Of a stretch of 56,946 nucleotides of DNA, positions 44,656 to 52,504 are shown one piece after another. The position numbers and the translations under genes are program-made. Position 1 is the first letter of the stretch. Each line of letters starts with the position of its first letter. The DNA comes from an uncultured Ruminococcus sp. (GTDB lineage: Bacteria > Bacillota > Clostridia > Oscillospirales > Ruminococcaceae). The notes under the pieces were generated by a model. The model saw only the letters and a list, made by a program, of their open reading frames with translations, had not been told where the DNA came from and did no database searches. The stretch covers positions 1 to 56,946 of the forward strand of contig CADCFQ010000019.1 of NCBI GenBank assembly GCA_902800795.1, in the 5' to 3' direction.

Positions 44656-44722
44656 TTAGCACTCTCGCTTTAAGAGTGCTAGCAGAAAAGAGGATTAAGT
44701 GCTAAAACGGTTATTTTGACAA
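44656..44722 (-). promoter_or_regulatory. hsp20 promoter with CIRCE and a third half-site
   Basis: CIRCE: TTAGCACTC (44656-44664), nine bases, GAGTGCTAG (44674-44682, one mismatch). A third half-site AAGTGCTAA lies at 44697-44705, again 14 bases beyond. On the minus strand TTGTCA (44722-44717), 17 bases, CTTAAT (44699-44694) is the likely promoter; its -10 overlaps the third half-site. CIRCE begins about six bases after the expected start point. Confidence 0.85.
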
Positions 44723-44768
44723 GCTCAGTATCTGAAACTTTATCTTTGTGACGTATCATATCTTATAC

Positions 44769-44797
44769 TTGAATTTACGGGAAAGATATGTTATAAT
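44769..44797 (+). promoter_or_regulatory. promoter of galK
   Basis: TTGAAT (44769-44774), 17 bases, TATAAT (44792-44797). It lies to the right of CIRCE, so galK is probably not under HrcA. Confidence 0.75.
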
Positions 44798-44853
44798 AAC
44801 TTTGTATGTATATCCCCGGGACGGGGCAAAAAGAGATGAGAGGAAAAACCGAT

Positions 44854-46098
44854 ATGAGAAAGTATAAGCTTGATGAGATCTACACTGCCGATATGACGGC
44901 AGCCCAGAAGCAGAGATATGAAAGAGCCGCAAAGGAGTTTGAGAACACCTTCGGCGAAGCGCCCACACACTTTTTCTCGGCGCCCGGAAGGACCGAGATA
45001 GGCGGCAACCACACCGACCATAACTTCGGGCGTGTCTTTGCGGCAGGCGTTTCCCTTGACGTTATCGCTGCCGTAAAGGAGACCGCCGACGGCGTTATAA
45101 CAATAAAGTCCGAAGGCTTCGGCACCGAAGAGGTGGACACCGCCGACACAGAGATAAGACCGGATGAGCAGAATACCTCTGCATCCCTTATCAGGGGAAT
45201 GGCGGCAGGCTTTAAGAAGAACGGCCACAAGGTGGGCGGCTTCAAGGCTTATTCCGTTTCCAATGTTTTAAAGGGCTCGGGACTCAGTTCCTCGGCGGCG
45301 TTCGAGGTGCTCATCGGAACGGTGCTAGGCGGCCTTTACAATGACGGTGCTGTCAGCGCTGTGGAGATAGCACAGCTTTCACAGTATGCCGAGAACGTTT
45401 ATTTCGGCAAGCCCTCGGGCCTTATGGACCAGATGGCTTCATCGGTGGGCGGCTTTATAACTATCGACTTTGAAAACGAGAAGGAGCCTGTTATAAACAA
45501 GGTGGATTTCGACTTTGCACAGTCAGGCCACAGCCTTTGTATAGTTGACACCAAGGGCAACCACGCTGACCTCACACCTGAGTATGCGGCTATACCGCAG
45601 GAGATGAAGAGCGTTGCGGCTTTCTTCGGAAAGAATGTGCTTCGTGAGATAACAAAGGAGATGCTTCTTGAGAACATCACAGCTGTGCGTGAGAAATGCT
45701 CGGACAGGGCGGTGCTCAGAGCGCTCCACTATTTTGATGACAACGAGCGTGTGCTCGGTGAGGAAAAGGCTTTGAGCGAGGGCGACTTTGATGCTTTCCT
45801 TGCTCTCATCAACGAGTCCGGAGACTCATCTTTTAAGTATCTTCAGAACATCTATGCGTCCTCTGCTCCCGGAGAGCAGGGCTTGTCACTGGCGCTTTAC
45901 ATCGCAAAGAGTCTCCTTGGAAAGAGGGGAGCCTGCCGTGTTCACGGCGGCGGCTTTGCAGGAACTATCCAGGCTTTCGTCCCGGACGATATGCTGGATG
46001 ATTTCAGAAGCGGCATAGAGCGTGTCTTCGGTGAGGGCTCCTGCTATGTGCTCTCGGTAAGACCTGTGGGCGGAGTTGAGGTAGACATCAACGGGTAA
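44854..46098 (+). CDS. galK: galactokinase
   Basis: A 414-residue GHMP kinase that makes galactose-1-phosphate. Signature GRTEIGGNHTDHNFG (about 47-61), ATP loop 'GSGLSSSAAFEVLIG' and C-terminal 'RVHGGGFAGTIQAF' are intact. Of three possible starts, ATG 44854 follows GAGAGG by ten bases. No galT or galE is adjacent, so it stands apart from a Leloir operon; plant or host galactans could be the source. Two uncharacterised genes follow. Confidence 0.95.
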   Translation: MRKYKLDEIYTADMTAAQKQRYERAAKEFENTFGEAPTHFFSAPGRTEIGGNHTDHNFGRVFAAGVSLDVIAAVKETADGVITIKSEGFGTEEVDTADTEIRPDEQNTSASLIRGMAAGFKKNGHKVGGFKAYSVSNVLKGSGLSSSAAFEVLIGTVLGGLYNDGAVSAVEIAQLSQYAENVYFGKPSGLMDQMASSVGGFITIDFENEKEPVINKVDFDFAQSGHSLCIVDTKGNHADLTPEYAAIPQEMKSVAAFFGKNVLREITKEMLLENITAVREKCSDRAVLRALHYFDDNERVLGEEKALSEGDFDAFLALINESGDSSFKYLQNIYASSAPGEQGLSLALYIAKSLLGKRGACRVHGGGFAGTIQAFVPDDMLDDFRSGIERVFGEGSCYVLSVRPVGGVEVDING

Positions 46099-46120
46099 CT
46101 GATATGACGGGCTGTGAATT

Positions 46121-46645
46121 ATGAAAAAACAGGTAAATCTTAGGTTTTCGACCTGCGGTGAGATAATGATCGACGGACTACCCTTTTCCTTCGGAGTCGA
46201 GAGCGCAGGCAGGGCTTCTGCAAAGGGGCTTTGCGTATCTATCTCCGGGGAGGACGTTGACAACGGCAGGATAACTTTTTCCGGGCTTACCCGGAATGTG
46301 GTGGACAAGGGCAGGGTGAAGCCTGTGAGGTATGACTTCAAACTGATATCAAAAAGCGACGGCAAGAAGATATATCAGGCACGCTTCCCTGATATAAAGA
46401 TACCCGATGCGCTGGAGACAAAGCTTTTCAAAAAAGTCAGCGAGCAGGACGTTATCAACAGGATGAACAACGAGATAAGTTTCAAGGTGACGCCCCATTT
46501 CTCCGGCGACGACACCCCGGAGATAATGCTCACGGTCTATCCTCTGGAAAACGTTCTGACAGGCTCTGCGGCCATGTGGCTGAATGTCACCTCGGACACG
46601 GATTATTTTCTGAATAAGATAAAAAAGAAGGGTAAGAAAAAATGA
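46121..46645 (+). CDS. uncharacterised protein
   Basis: A 174-residue protein with beta-rich N-terminal two thirds ('VNLRFSTCGEIMIDGLPFSFGVES', split) and a Lys-rich end ('IKKKGKKK'). It has no signal peptide and no recognised motif. Starts 23 bases after galK and shares ATGA with the next gene, so 46121-47190 is a coupled pair, perhaps read through from galK. Role unknown. Confidence 0.65.
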   Translation: MKKQVNLRFSTCGEIMIDGLPFSFGVESAGRASAKGLCVSISGEDVDNGRITFSGLTRNVVDKGRVKPVRYDFKLISKSDGKKIYQARFPDIKIPDALETKLFKKVSEQDVINRMNNEISFKVTPHFSGDDTPEIMLTVYPLENVLTGSAAMWLNVTSDTDYFLNKIKKKGKKK

Positions 46646-47190
46646 TAGTTACGTTAGCGGCTCTTATAGCGACTATTGTGCTTTGTGCGGTGCTGACAGT
46701 GCTTCTGGCTAAGGGCAGGAAAAAAGCAGTGAACATGGTGATGTTCGTTCTTGTCTTCATAGCCCTTATCTGTAATTTTGCAGTAAACGGCAAGATAGGC
46801 AAGAGTGAGGACTATGAAAAATACGGTCAGACCATAGCAACGAGAATAGTCTATAAGCAGACAAAGGACGGATATCATCTTTTTGAAAACAGGTCTGTGG
46901 GTCCGGGCAGCTATGATATAGCTGTTCCCGATGATGTGGAGCTTCCGGCTTACATAAAGAATATCGATAAAGGTAATGTCGCATTGTTATCGGGATCGAA
47001 ACTGGACATTAAAAACAGCGAAAAGATAGAGTTTGACGGCGAGACTTACCGTCTGGTAAACGAGGTCGAAAAGATAAGGCCTGACTACAGCTTCCTTATG
47101 ATGTGTGTTCTTGGCTGTCTTATCTTCTCGACGGCTTTTGCGAATGTGGCAGCTGTCGTTATCGGAAGTATGAGGAAAAACAAAGCGTAA
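46642..47190 (+). CDS. uncharacterised membrane protein
   Basis: A 182-residue protein with TM helices near residues 3-22, 31-48 and 150-172, and an intervening outside domain of about 100 residues containing 'FENRSVGPGSYDIAVPDDVEL'. The start overlaps the preceding stop (ATGA). The C-terminus is basic. No recognised family. Confidence 0.7.
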   Translation: MIVTLAALIATIVLCAVLTVLLAKGRKKAVNMVMFVLVFIALICNFAVNGKIGKSEDYEKYGQTIATRIVYKQTKDGYHLFENRSVGPGSYDIAVPDDVELPAYIKNIDKGNVALLSGSKLDIKNSEKIEFDGETYRLVNEVEKIRPDYSFLMMCVLGCLIFSTAFANVAAVVIGSMRKNKA

Positions 47191-47196
47191 GGCTGT

Positions 47197-47425
47197 GTAA
47201 CGGACAAATTCGCCCTTTTCCAAGGTGCATGCAGTGGTGCTCGCCGCACGGCTTTGCCCCTGGCGGATTCAACGAAAAGGCTGTGTAACGGACACATTCG
47301 CTATTTTCAAAGGTTCACGCAGTGGAACAAATGAAAAGTAAAAACAAAGCCCACCCCCTCCCCTCCGGGGAGGGCGGCGACTCTATAATAGTCTGCACGA
47401 AACTTGGTGGGGTGGGGGAGGTATA
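47197..47425 (+). repeat. two TTCACGCAGTG-type units ahead of trmB
   Basis: TGTGTAACGGACAAATTC and AAGGTGCATGCAGTG precede a GTGCTCGCCGCACGGCT...CTGGCGGA module (47237-47266), then TGTGTAACGGACACATTC, AAAGGTTCACGCAGTG and CCCCTCCCCTCCGGGGAGGG (47354-47373). The unit ends GGTGGGGTGGGGGAGG, which is the ribosome site of trmB. Confidence 0.75.
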
Positions 47426-47428
47426 AGG

Positions 47429-48100
47429 ATGAGAATGAGGAGAAAGAAAAATCTTGATGAGAGGCTGGACAAATGCGGAGATATGATATTCCGTATGGAC
47501 AGGGACGTCAAGGATTTTTCGGATAAATCAAACAAACAGATAATCGATATTGAGAAAATGTTCGGGCGCAGCGCTCCGCTTATCCTCGAGATAGGCTGCG
47601 GCAAGGGACAGTTTGCAAGAGAGCTTGCTAAGCGTGAGACGGATAAGAACATACTGGCGGTGGAGAAGTCCTCGAACGTCATCGTTGACGCCGCCGAGAA
47701 GACGCTTGAAGAGGGGATACAAAACCTTCGCTTTGCCAGGGGGAACGCCGAGTATCTCGATTGCTTTCTGGCGGAGAAAAGCGTTGAGTGCATCTATCTG
47801 AACTTCAGCTGTCCGTTCCCGAAAAACACCTATGCCGCACACAGGCTGACCCATGTGCGGTTTCTGGAACTGTACAAAAAAATACTCAGAAATGGCGGAA
47901 CGATATATCAGAAGACCGACAATATGCACTTCTTTGAGTTCTCGCTGGAGCAGTTCTCCGAGGCGGGATATAAGCTTAAAAACGTGTCTCTCGACCTTCA
48001 CAACAGCGGCTTTGAGGGCAACATAGTCACTGAGTATGAAAAGATGTTCTCGGATATGGGAAAGCCGATCTACAGACTGGAGGCTTATCTTGGAGACTGA
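47429..48100 (+). CDS. trmB: tRNA (guanine-N7-)-methyltransferase
   Basis: A 223-residue SAM enzyme that methylates G46 of tRNA. SAM loop 'ILEIGCGKGQFARELAKR' (about 52-69), 'AVEKSSNVIV' and 'RFARGNAEYL' are clear. The family motif NFSDPWPK reads NFSCPFPK, losing the Asp normally used in the active site; 'HRLTHVRFLE' after it is conserved. It may still be active through other residues or be a clade variant. The start codon follows GGGGAGG contributed by a repeat. The next gene overlaps it by 11 bases. Confidence 0.88.
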   Translation: MRMRRKKNLDERLDKCGDMIFRMDRDVKDFSDKSNKQIIDIEKMFGRSAPLILEIGCGKGQFARELAKRETDKNILAVEKSSNVIVDAAEKTLEEGIQNLRFARGNAEYLDCFLAEKSVECIYLNFSCPFPKNTYAAHRLTHVRFLELYKKILRNGGTIYQKTDNMHFFEFSLEQFSEAGYKLKNVSLDLHNSGFEGNIVTEYEKMFSDMGKPIYRLEAYLGD

Positions 48101-48530
48101 AAAAAGCGTCAGGAAAAAGCTGCTGACCCCAAAAAGGGTGAAAAGCCTTGTCATTTTCCTTATCCTTGCGGCTGTGGCGGCGGCAGGCTTTGCCCACCAG
48201 CGCTATCTTCGCAGCGACAGCCATATCAAGGCTGTCTGGGAGGATAACAGAGAAACCTTCATCACAGCGGCGCAGGAGATAGCCGCAAACGGTGAGACCT
48301 TCGGCAAGCTCTCCGTGGGCAAGTGTGAAAAGCGCATCGGGAGCAAAAGCGGCGCTTTCGCCAGACTTGAGGAGATTGGGATAAGCAACGTTTCCTACGA
48401 CGGCAGCGATATGCTTTTTTATTCCGAGTACGACCACTACTACATTTTCCACACAGGCGGTGAGTCTGCCGAAAAGGAAACCGAAACGTCCCTTGACAGC
48501 AGCTGGGGATACATAAAGACCAAAAAATAA
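48090..48530 (+). CDS. single-span membrane protein
   Basis: A 146-residue protein: basic start ('METEKSVRKKLLTPKR'), one TM helix (about 18-36) and a small outside domain with 'SVGKCEKRIGSKSGAFARLEE' (about 78-98). TTG at 48090 follows GGAGG (48079-48083) and overlaps trmB, so a TTG start is preferred over the longer frame from 48036. No family recognised. Confidence 0.68.
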   Translation: METEKSVRKKLLTPKRVKSLVIFLILAAVAAAGFAHQRYLRSDSHIKAVWEDNRETFITAAQEIAANGETFGKLSVGKCEKRIGSKSGAFARLEEIGISNVSYDGSDMLFYSEYDHYYIFHTGGESAEKETETSLDSSWGYIKTKK

Positions 48531-48582
48531 GAAGCGGAAACGCAGGCGCAGAGAGCATAGCTGTTTTATTGTCACTTTGTCC

Positions 48583-48662
48583 GGCGCCTGCTCAGTGAAT
48601 AGTGAAGAGTGAAAAGTGAATAGTGAAGAATAAAGGTATCGACCTGCGGTCGATGATATTTA
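48583..48662. repeat. left inverted repeat bracketing the amidase gene
   Basis: GGCGCCTGCTCAGTGAATAG, more GTGAA/TAGTGAA copies and AAAGGTATCGACC-TGC-GGTCGAT. It is an imperfect inverted match (about 80 bases) to 49540-49620. Confidence 0.75.
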
Positions 48663-48692
48663 AGATCATCGGTGCGGGTGATACCTTTTTTG
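48632..48692 (+). terminator. branched terminator-like structure
   Basis: Outer stem AAAGGTATC/GATACCTTT, followed by a T-run, encloses two hairpins: CGACC-TGC-GGTCG and GATGAT/ATCATC. Ends the trmB unit. Confidence 0.65.
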
Positions 48693-48744
48693 TTTCTTTA
48701 TTTTTTATTATGACGGCGATACCTGGTATAATAAGCAAATGCTT

Positions 48745-49464
48745 CTACACGCCGCCGCTTAGCTCATACTCCTTGATGCCCGTCATTATCGTGAACGATA
48801 CCTTTTTCTGATAGTCCTCGCTTTCAAGCTTGGCGGCTTCTTCCGGGTTTGAAAGAAATCCGCACTCTATCATTATCGACGGGTTCTCAGAGTTGTCCAG
48901 CAGGTAAAGCTCGTCGCCCACAGCCTTGGCGACACGCTCGTTCTCGGGCTGCAAAAGGTTCTTGAACTGCGTCTGCATCACCTTTGCAAGCGCTTCGCCG
49001 CCGGCGTTGTCCTTGCTGTAAAACATCTGCGCTCCGCTGTATCTGGGGTCGGTAAACTGGTTCTGGTGTATGGACACCGCCACCGCATCCTTGTATTTTG
49101 AAAATATTTCCAGGCGGTTTTTCATATCCGAAAGCTTCTGGTTTTTAAGCCCCTCGACGCCCCTGTCGTGGATGGATGTGTCGGTCTCTCTGGTGCAGGT
49201 CACATCGTAGCCCATAAGGGTCATGGTGTCACGCAGGTCTTTCAGGATGTTCAGGTTTATGTCCTTTTCCACGGCGCCGTTCACCGACACACAGCCGCCG
49301 TCGGCGCCCCCGTGGCCGGCGTCTATCACCAGCGCAGGCTTTTCGCTCTTCATCGCAAGCTCCGCCTTTGTCATTATGGCTTCGGAGCGCCTGTTGGCAT
49401 AGATGCAGAGCCCCGTGAACACCGCCAGAAGTCCGCAGCAGACCGCCATTTCAATCTTTTTCAT
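48745..49464 (-). CDS. N-acetylmuramoyl-L-alanine amidase, CwlD-like
   Basis: A 239-residue Amidase_3 enzyme cutting the lactyl-peptide bond of peptidoglycan. N-terminal anchor helix (about 5-24) then zinc ligands His in 'VIDAGHGGADGG', Glu in 'AVEKD', His in 'SIHQNQ' and catalytic Glu in 'IMIECGFLSN'. Length and layout match CwlD, which shapes spore cortex in spore formers, but similar enzymes occur in non-spore formers. Ribosome site GAGGTG. The gene alone is flanked by about 80-base inverted repeats, an odd arrangement. Confidence 0.88.
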   Translation of the reverse strand: MKKIEMAVCCGLLAVFTGLCIYANRRSEAIMTKAELAMKSEKPALVIDAGHGGADGGCVSVNGAVEKDINLNILKDLRDTMTLMGYDVTCTRETDTSIHDRGVEGLKNQKLSDMKNRLEIFSKYKDAVAVSIHQNQFTDPRYSGAQMFYSKDNAGGEALAKVMQTQFKNLLQPENERVAKAVGDELYLLDNSENPSIMIECGFLSNPEEAAKLESEDYQKKVSFTIMTGIKEYELSGGV

Positions 49465-49539
49465 AGTATCACCTCTGTAGATAATATGCGATGGGGTCGT
49501 TGTTTATGAAAAGCAGTGCCATTCTCCGATTTGCGGACG

Positions 49540-49620
49540 ATTTCAAATCATCGCCGTAGGCGATACCTTCTATTATTCACTATTCAGTATTCATTTTTCA
49601 TTATTCATTGAGCAGGCGCC
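49540..49620. repeat. right inverted repeat bracketing the amidase gene
   Basis: GATTTCAAATC, ATCGCC-GTA-GGCGAT, ACCTT, TTATTCACTATTCAGTATTC and GAGCAGGCGCC. On the minus strand it gives AAGGTATCGCC-TAC-GGCGAT and lies about 75-155 bases upstream of the amidase start. Confidence 0.75.
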
Positions 49621-49631
49621 ACGCAAAGCAG

Positions 49632-49668
49632 AAAAAAGCACCCCTGCCGTTTACACGACAAAGGTGCT
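49632..49668 (-). terminator. terminator of the metal permease gene
   Basis: On the minus strand AGCACC and GGTGCT pair, followed by TTTTTT. Confidence 0.75.
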
Positions 49669-49711
49669 ATAAAACGCTCTGTCTGCGCTACCGCCTGCGT
49701 TTCTGCCTGCG

Positions 49712-50563
49712 TTACAGTATCAGCTTGGTGATAAGGCCTGCCGCCACGCCGAAAACGTAGAGCACGCCGACTATAGCCAGGTTTTGTTTTAAGTGCTTGT
49801 TGGTCTTGATCAGGACAAGCAGTCCAACGCCTGCGCCTGTGCAAAGGCCGGCGATAAGCGATGCCAGCGACAGTACACCCTCGACATAGAGCTGGGTGAG
49901 CACCACCGAAGCCGCACAGTTGGGGATAAAGCCGATGACCGCCGCTATGAACGGCTGGAACACGCTGTCGCTCATAAGTATCTTCTTCACGGTGTCCTCG
50001 CCTGCAAACTCCATAAAGCCGCCAAGCAGGAGGTTGACTATGAAGATGAACACGGTTATCTGTATGGTATGGTGGACAGCCGAGTGGAGTATGCTGTGGT
50101 GGCCGCAGTCGCAGTGGCTGCAAAGCTCCTTGAATGGCTCGTCCTTGTTCTCCTTGTGCAAAAGCCTGACCGCCAGGTCAACTATAAGTCCGGCAGCTAT
50201 ACCTGTGATGACTTTTATAAGTATCAGCAGCCACAGCTTACTTATAAGCTTCGGCTCGGAAAGGAGTATCGGGATAGCCTCATCACTGGTGGAGATATAG
50301 ACTGAGATAAGCGTGCCCACGGTTATCAATCTGCCCGAATAGAGGTTTGAAGCCACAACGGAAAATCCGCACTGGGGAACAGCGCCGAGGATGCTTCCGC
50401 CCACAGGACCGAAAGGCCCCATTTTTTTCAAAGCGCTCCCCAGCTTGTTTGAGGAGTGGTGCTCCAGATATTCGATAAGCAGATAGACACCGAAGATAAA
50501 GGGTATCAGCTTAGCGCAGTCGATGAGGGCATCAAGAAAAACATCTGCTAAGGTCTTTAACAT
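49712..50563 (-). CDS. putative metal exporter (ArsP_2-type permease)
   Basis: A 283-residue membrane protein with about eight to ten hydrophobic segments. 'GGSILGAVPQCGFSVVASNLYSG' (about 54-76) and 'IGFIPNCAASVVLTQLYVEGVLSL' (about 208-231) are matched halves with P-x-C motifs typical of the ArsP_2 / putative manganese transporter family. The loop between halves is His/Cys-rich ('CSHCDCGHHSILHSAVHH', about 144-161), fit for metal binding. Own promoter and terminator. Substrate unproven; manganese or a heavy metal is likely. Confidence 0.82.
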   Translation of the reverse strand: MLKTLADVFLDALIDCAKLIPFIFGVYLLIEYLEHHSSNKLGSALKKMGPFGPVGGSILGAVPQCGFSVVASNLYSGRLITVGTLISVYISTSDEAIPILLSEPKLISKLWLLILIKVITGIAAGLIVDLAVRLLHKENKDEPFKELCSHCDCGHHSILHSAVHHTIQITVFIFIVNLLLGGFMEFAGEDTVKKILMSDSVFQPFIAAVIGFIPNCAASVVLTQLYVEGVLSLASLIAGLCTGAGVGLLVLIKTNKHLKQNLAIVGVLYVFGVAAGLITKLIL

Positions 50564-50609
50564 TTTACTCTCCGTTATCTTATATCTCTGACAAAATACT
50601 AACCCTCAC

Positions 50610-50638
50610 ATTATACCCTGTTTTTCTTAACTTGTCAA
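50610..50638 (-). promoter_or_regulatory. promoter of the metal permease gene
   Basis: Minus-strand TTGACA (50638-50633), 17 bases, TATAAT (50615-50610). Full consensus. Confidence 0.83.
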
Positions 50639-50676
50639 GCCGGGCGTGTGCGCCTTCGGGAATTATAAAAAAACTA

Positions 50677-50705
50677 TTGCAAAATCTTACTGGATGTGAT
50701 ATAAT
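50677..50705 (+). promoter_or_regulatory. promoter of the iorA operon
   Basis: TTGCAA (50677-50682), 17 bases, TATAAT (50700-50705). Confidence 0.75.
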
Positions 50706-50776
50706 TTATCTGTGTTATTATCTTTTGCCGGAGCTGAGCTTTCGGCATATCACATATGAAAGGAACGAGTAGTCTT

Positions 50777-52504
50777 ATGAAAAAACTTATGCTTGGAAAC
50801 GAAGCCTTCGCAAGGGGACTTTACGAAGCAGGCTGTAAGATCGTATCGTCTTACCCGGGAACTCCCTCAACGGAGATAACCGAGGAGATAGCAAAATACG
50901 ACGAGGTCTATGCCGAGTGGGCTCCCAACGAAAAGGTGGCTATGGAGGTGGCACTGGGTGCATCTATCGGAGGAGCGAGAAGCTTCTGCGCTATGAAGCA
51001 CGTAGGCCTTAATGTTGCTGCCGATCCGCTTTACACAGCAGGATACACCGGAGTGACAGCAGGAATGGTCATCGCTGTTGCAGATGACCCGGGTATGCAC
51101 TCCTCTCAGAACGAGCAGGATTCCCGTCATCACGCCATAGCATCCAAGACCCTTATGATAGAGCCCTCTGATTCTGCCGAGTGCAAGGAGTTTGCAAAGG
51201 CAGCCTACGAGCTTTCGGAGATGTTCGATTCTCCCGTCCTGGTAAGGCTTTCCACAAGAGTTTCACACTCCCAGTCGGCGGTCGAGCTTTGCGACAGGGA
51301 AGAGAAGGACCTTGTGCCTTATGAGAAAAAGGCCGCAAAATATGTTATGATGCCCGGCAACGCTATCAAGCGTCACCCTGTTGTCGAGGACAAGCTGGCA
51401 AAGGCTGCCGAGTATGCCGAGACATCACCGCTCAACAAGCTGGAGATAAACGACACCGCCATAGGCGTTATCACCTCCGGTATCTCTTATCAGTATGCAA
51501 AGGAAGCGCTTGGAACAAAGGCTTCTTACTTAAAGCTTGGCTGGGTCAACCCCATGCCCACACAGATAATAAAGGACTTCTGCGCAAAGTGCGGCAAGGT
51601 ATATGTCATCGAGGAGCTTGACGGCATCATCGAGAGCCACTGCAAAAACATCGGTGTCGATGTTTGCGGCAAGGAGGTCTTCGGCTGTATCGGCGAGATA
51701 AGCCAGACTATCGTTGCCGAGAAGATCCTTGGAACAAAGCCGGAGTTTGATACCTTTGACGAGGCTGTTCCGGTAAGACCTCCCGTTATGTGCGCAGGAT
51801 GTCCTCACAGAGGTCTGTTCTACTGTCTGTCGAAGATAGGCGTTACCGTTTCGGGAGACATAGGCTGCTACACTCTCGGTGCTACACCTCCGCTTTGCGC
51901 TATGGATACCACTATCTGTATGGGTGCATCCATAAGCGGGCTCCATGGCTTCAACAAGGCAAGGGGTGCCGAGTCTGAAAAGAAGAGCGTTGCCGTTATC
52001 GGTGACTCGACGTTTATGCACAGCGGTATGACAGGACTTGTGAATGTGGCTTACAACGCTTCTAACACCACTGTCATCATTCTCGACAACTCGATAACTG
52101 GAATGACAGGTCACCAGCAGAACCCCACCACAGGAAAGAACTTAAAGGGCGACCCTGCTTACGCAGTTGACCTCGAGGCTCTTTGCCATGCGCTGGGAAT
52201 AAACAGTGTAAGGGTAGTTGACCCTTATCACATGGCCGAGACAGAGAAGGTCATCAGGGAGGAGCTCGAAAAGGAAGAGCCCAGCGTTATCATCTCGAGA
52301 CGTCCCTGCGCTCTGCTCAAATATGTTAAGCACAAGCCTGCCCTCAAGGTGGATACCGACAAGTGCGTGGGCTGCAAGATGTGTCTGAAAGTGGGATGTC
52401 CTGCTATCTCGATGAAGGACGGCAAGAGCGTTATCGACCATACCCAGTGCGTGGGCTGCGGCATCTGCACAGAGATGTGCAAGCTCGGAGCGATAGTTGA
52501 ATAA
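50777..52504 (+). CDS. iorA: indolepyruvate ferredoxin oxidoreductase, alpha subunit
   Basis: A 575-residue enzyme subunit. The N-terminal half holds the pyrimidine domain ('SSYPGTPSTEITEEIAKYDEVYAEWAPNEKVAMEVA', split), the middle the TPP-binding domain ('GDIGCYTLG', 'GDSTFMHSGMTGL'), and the C-terminus two [4Fe-4S] motifs (CVGCKMCLKVGCP and CVGCGICTEMC). With IorB it oxidatively decarboxylates aryl pyruvates to arylacetyl-CoA with ferredoxin, or runs in reverse. ATG 50756 lacks good spacing; ATG 50777 follows GAAAGGAAC. The stop overlaps the next small gene (TAATG). Confidence 0.97.
   Translation: MKKLMLGNEAFARGLYEAGCKIVSSYPGTPSTEITEEIAKYDEVYAEWAPNEKVAMEVALGASIGGARSFCAMKHVGLNVAADPLYTAGYTGVTAGMVIAVADDPGMHSSQNEQDSRHHAIASKTLMIEPSDSAECKEFAKAAYELSEMFDSPVLVRLSTRVSHSQSAVELCDREEKDLVPYEKKAAKYVMMPGNAIKRHPVVEDKLAKAAEYAETSPLNKLEINDTAIGVITSGISYQYAKEALGTKASYLKLGWVNPMPTQIIKDFCAKCGKVYVIEELDGIIESHCKNIGVDVCGKEVFGCIGEISQTIVAEKILGTKPEFDTFDEAVPVRPPVMCAGCPHRGLFYCLSKIGVTVSGDIGCYTLGATPPLCAMDTTICMGASISGLHGFNKARGAESEKKSVAVIGDSTFMHSGMTGLVNVAYNASNTTVIILDNSITGMTGHQQNPTTGKNLKGDPAYAVDLEALCHALGINSVRVVDPYHMAETEKVIREELEKEEPSVIISRRPCALLKYVKHKPALKVDTDKCVGCKMCLKVGCPAISMKDGKSVIDHTQCVGCGICTEMCKLGAIVE

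Noticed and set aside
44656..44705. CIRCE control of galK
   Set aside because: galK has its own promoter at 44769-44797, to the right of the operator; the geometry fits hsp20 better.
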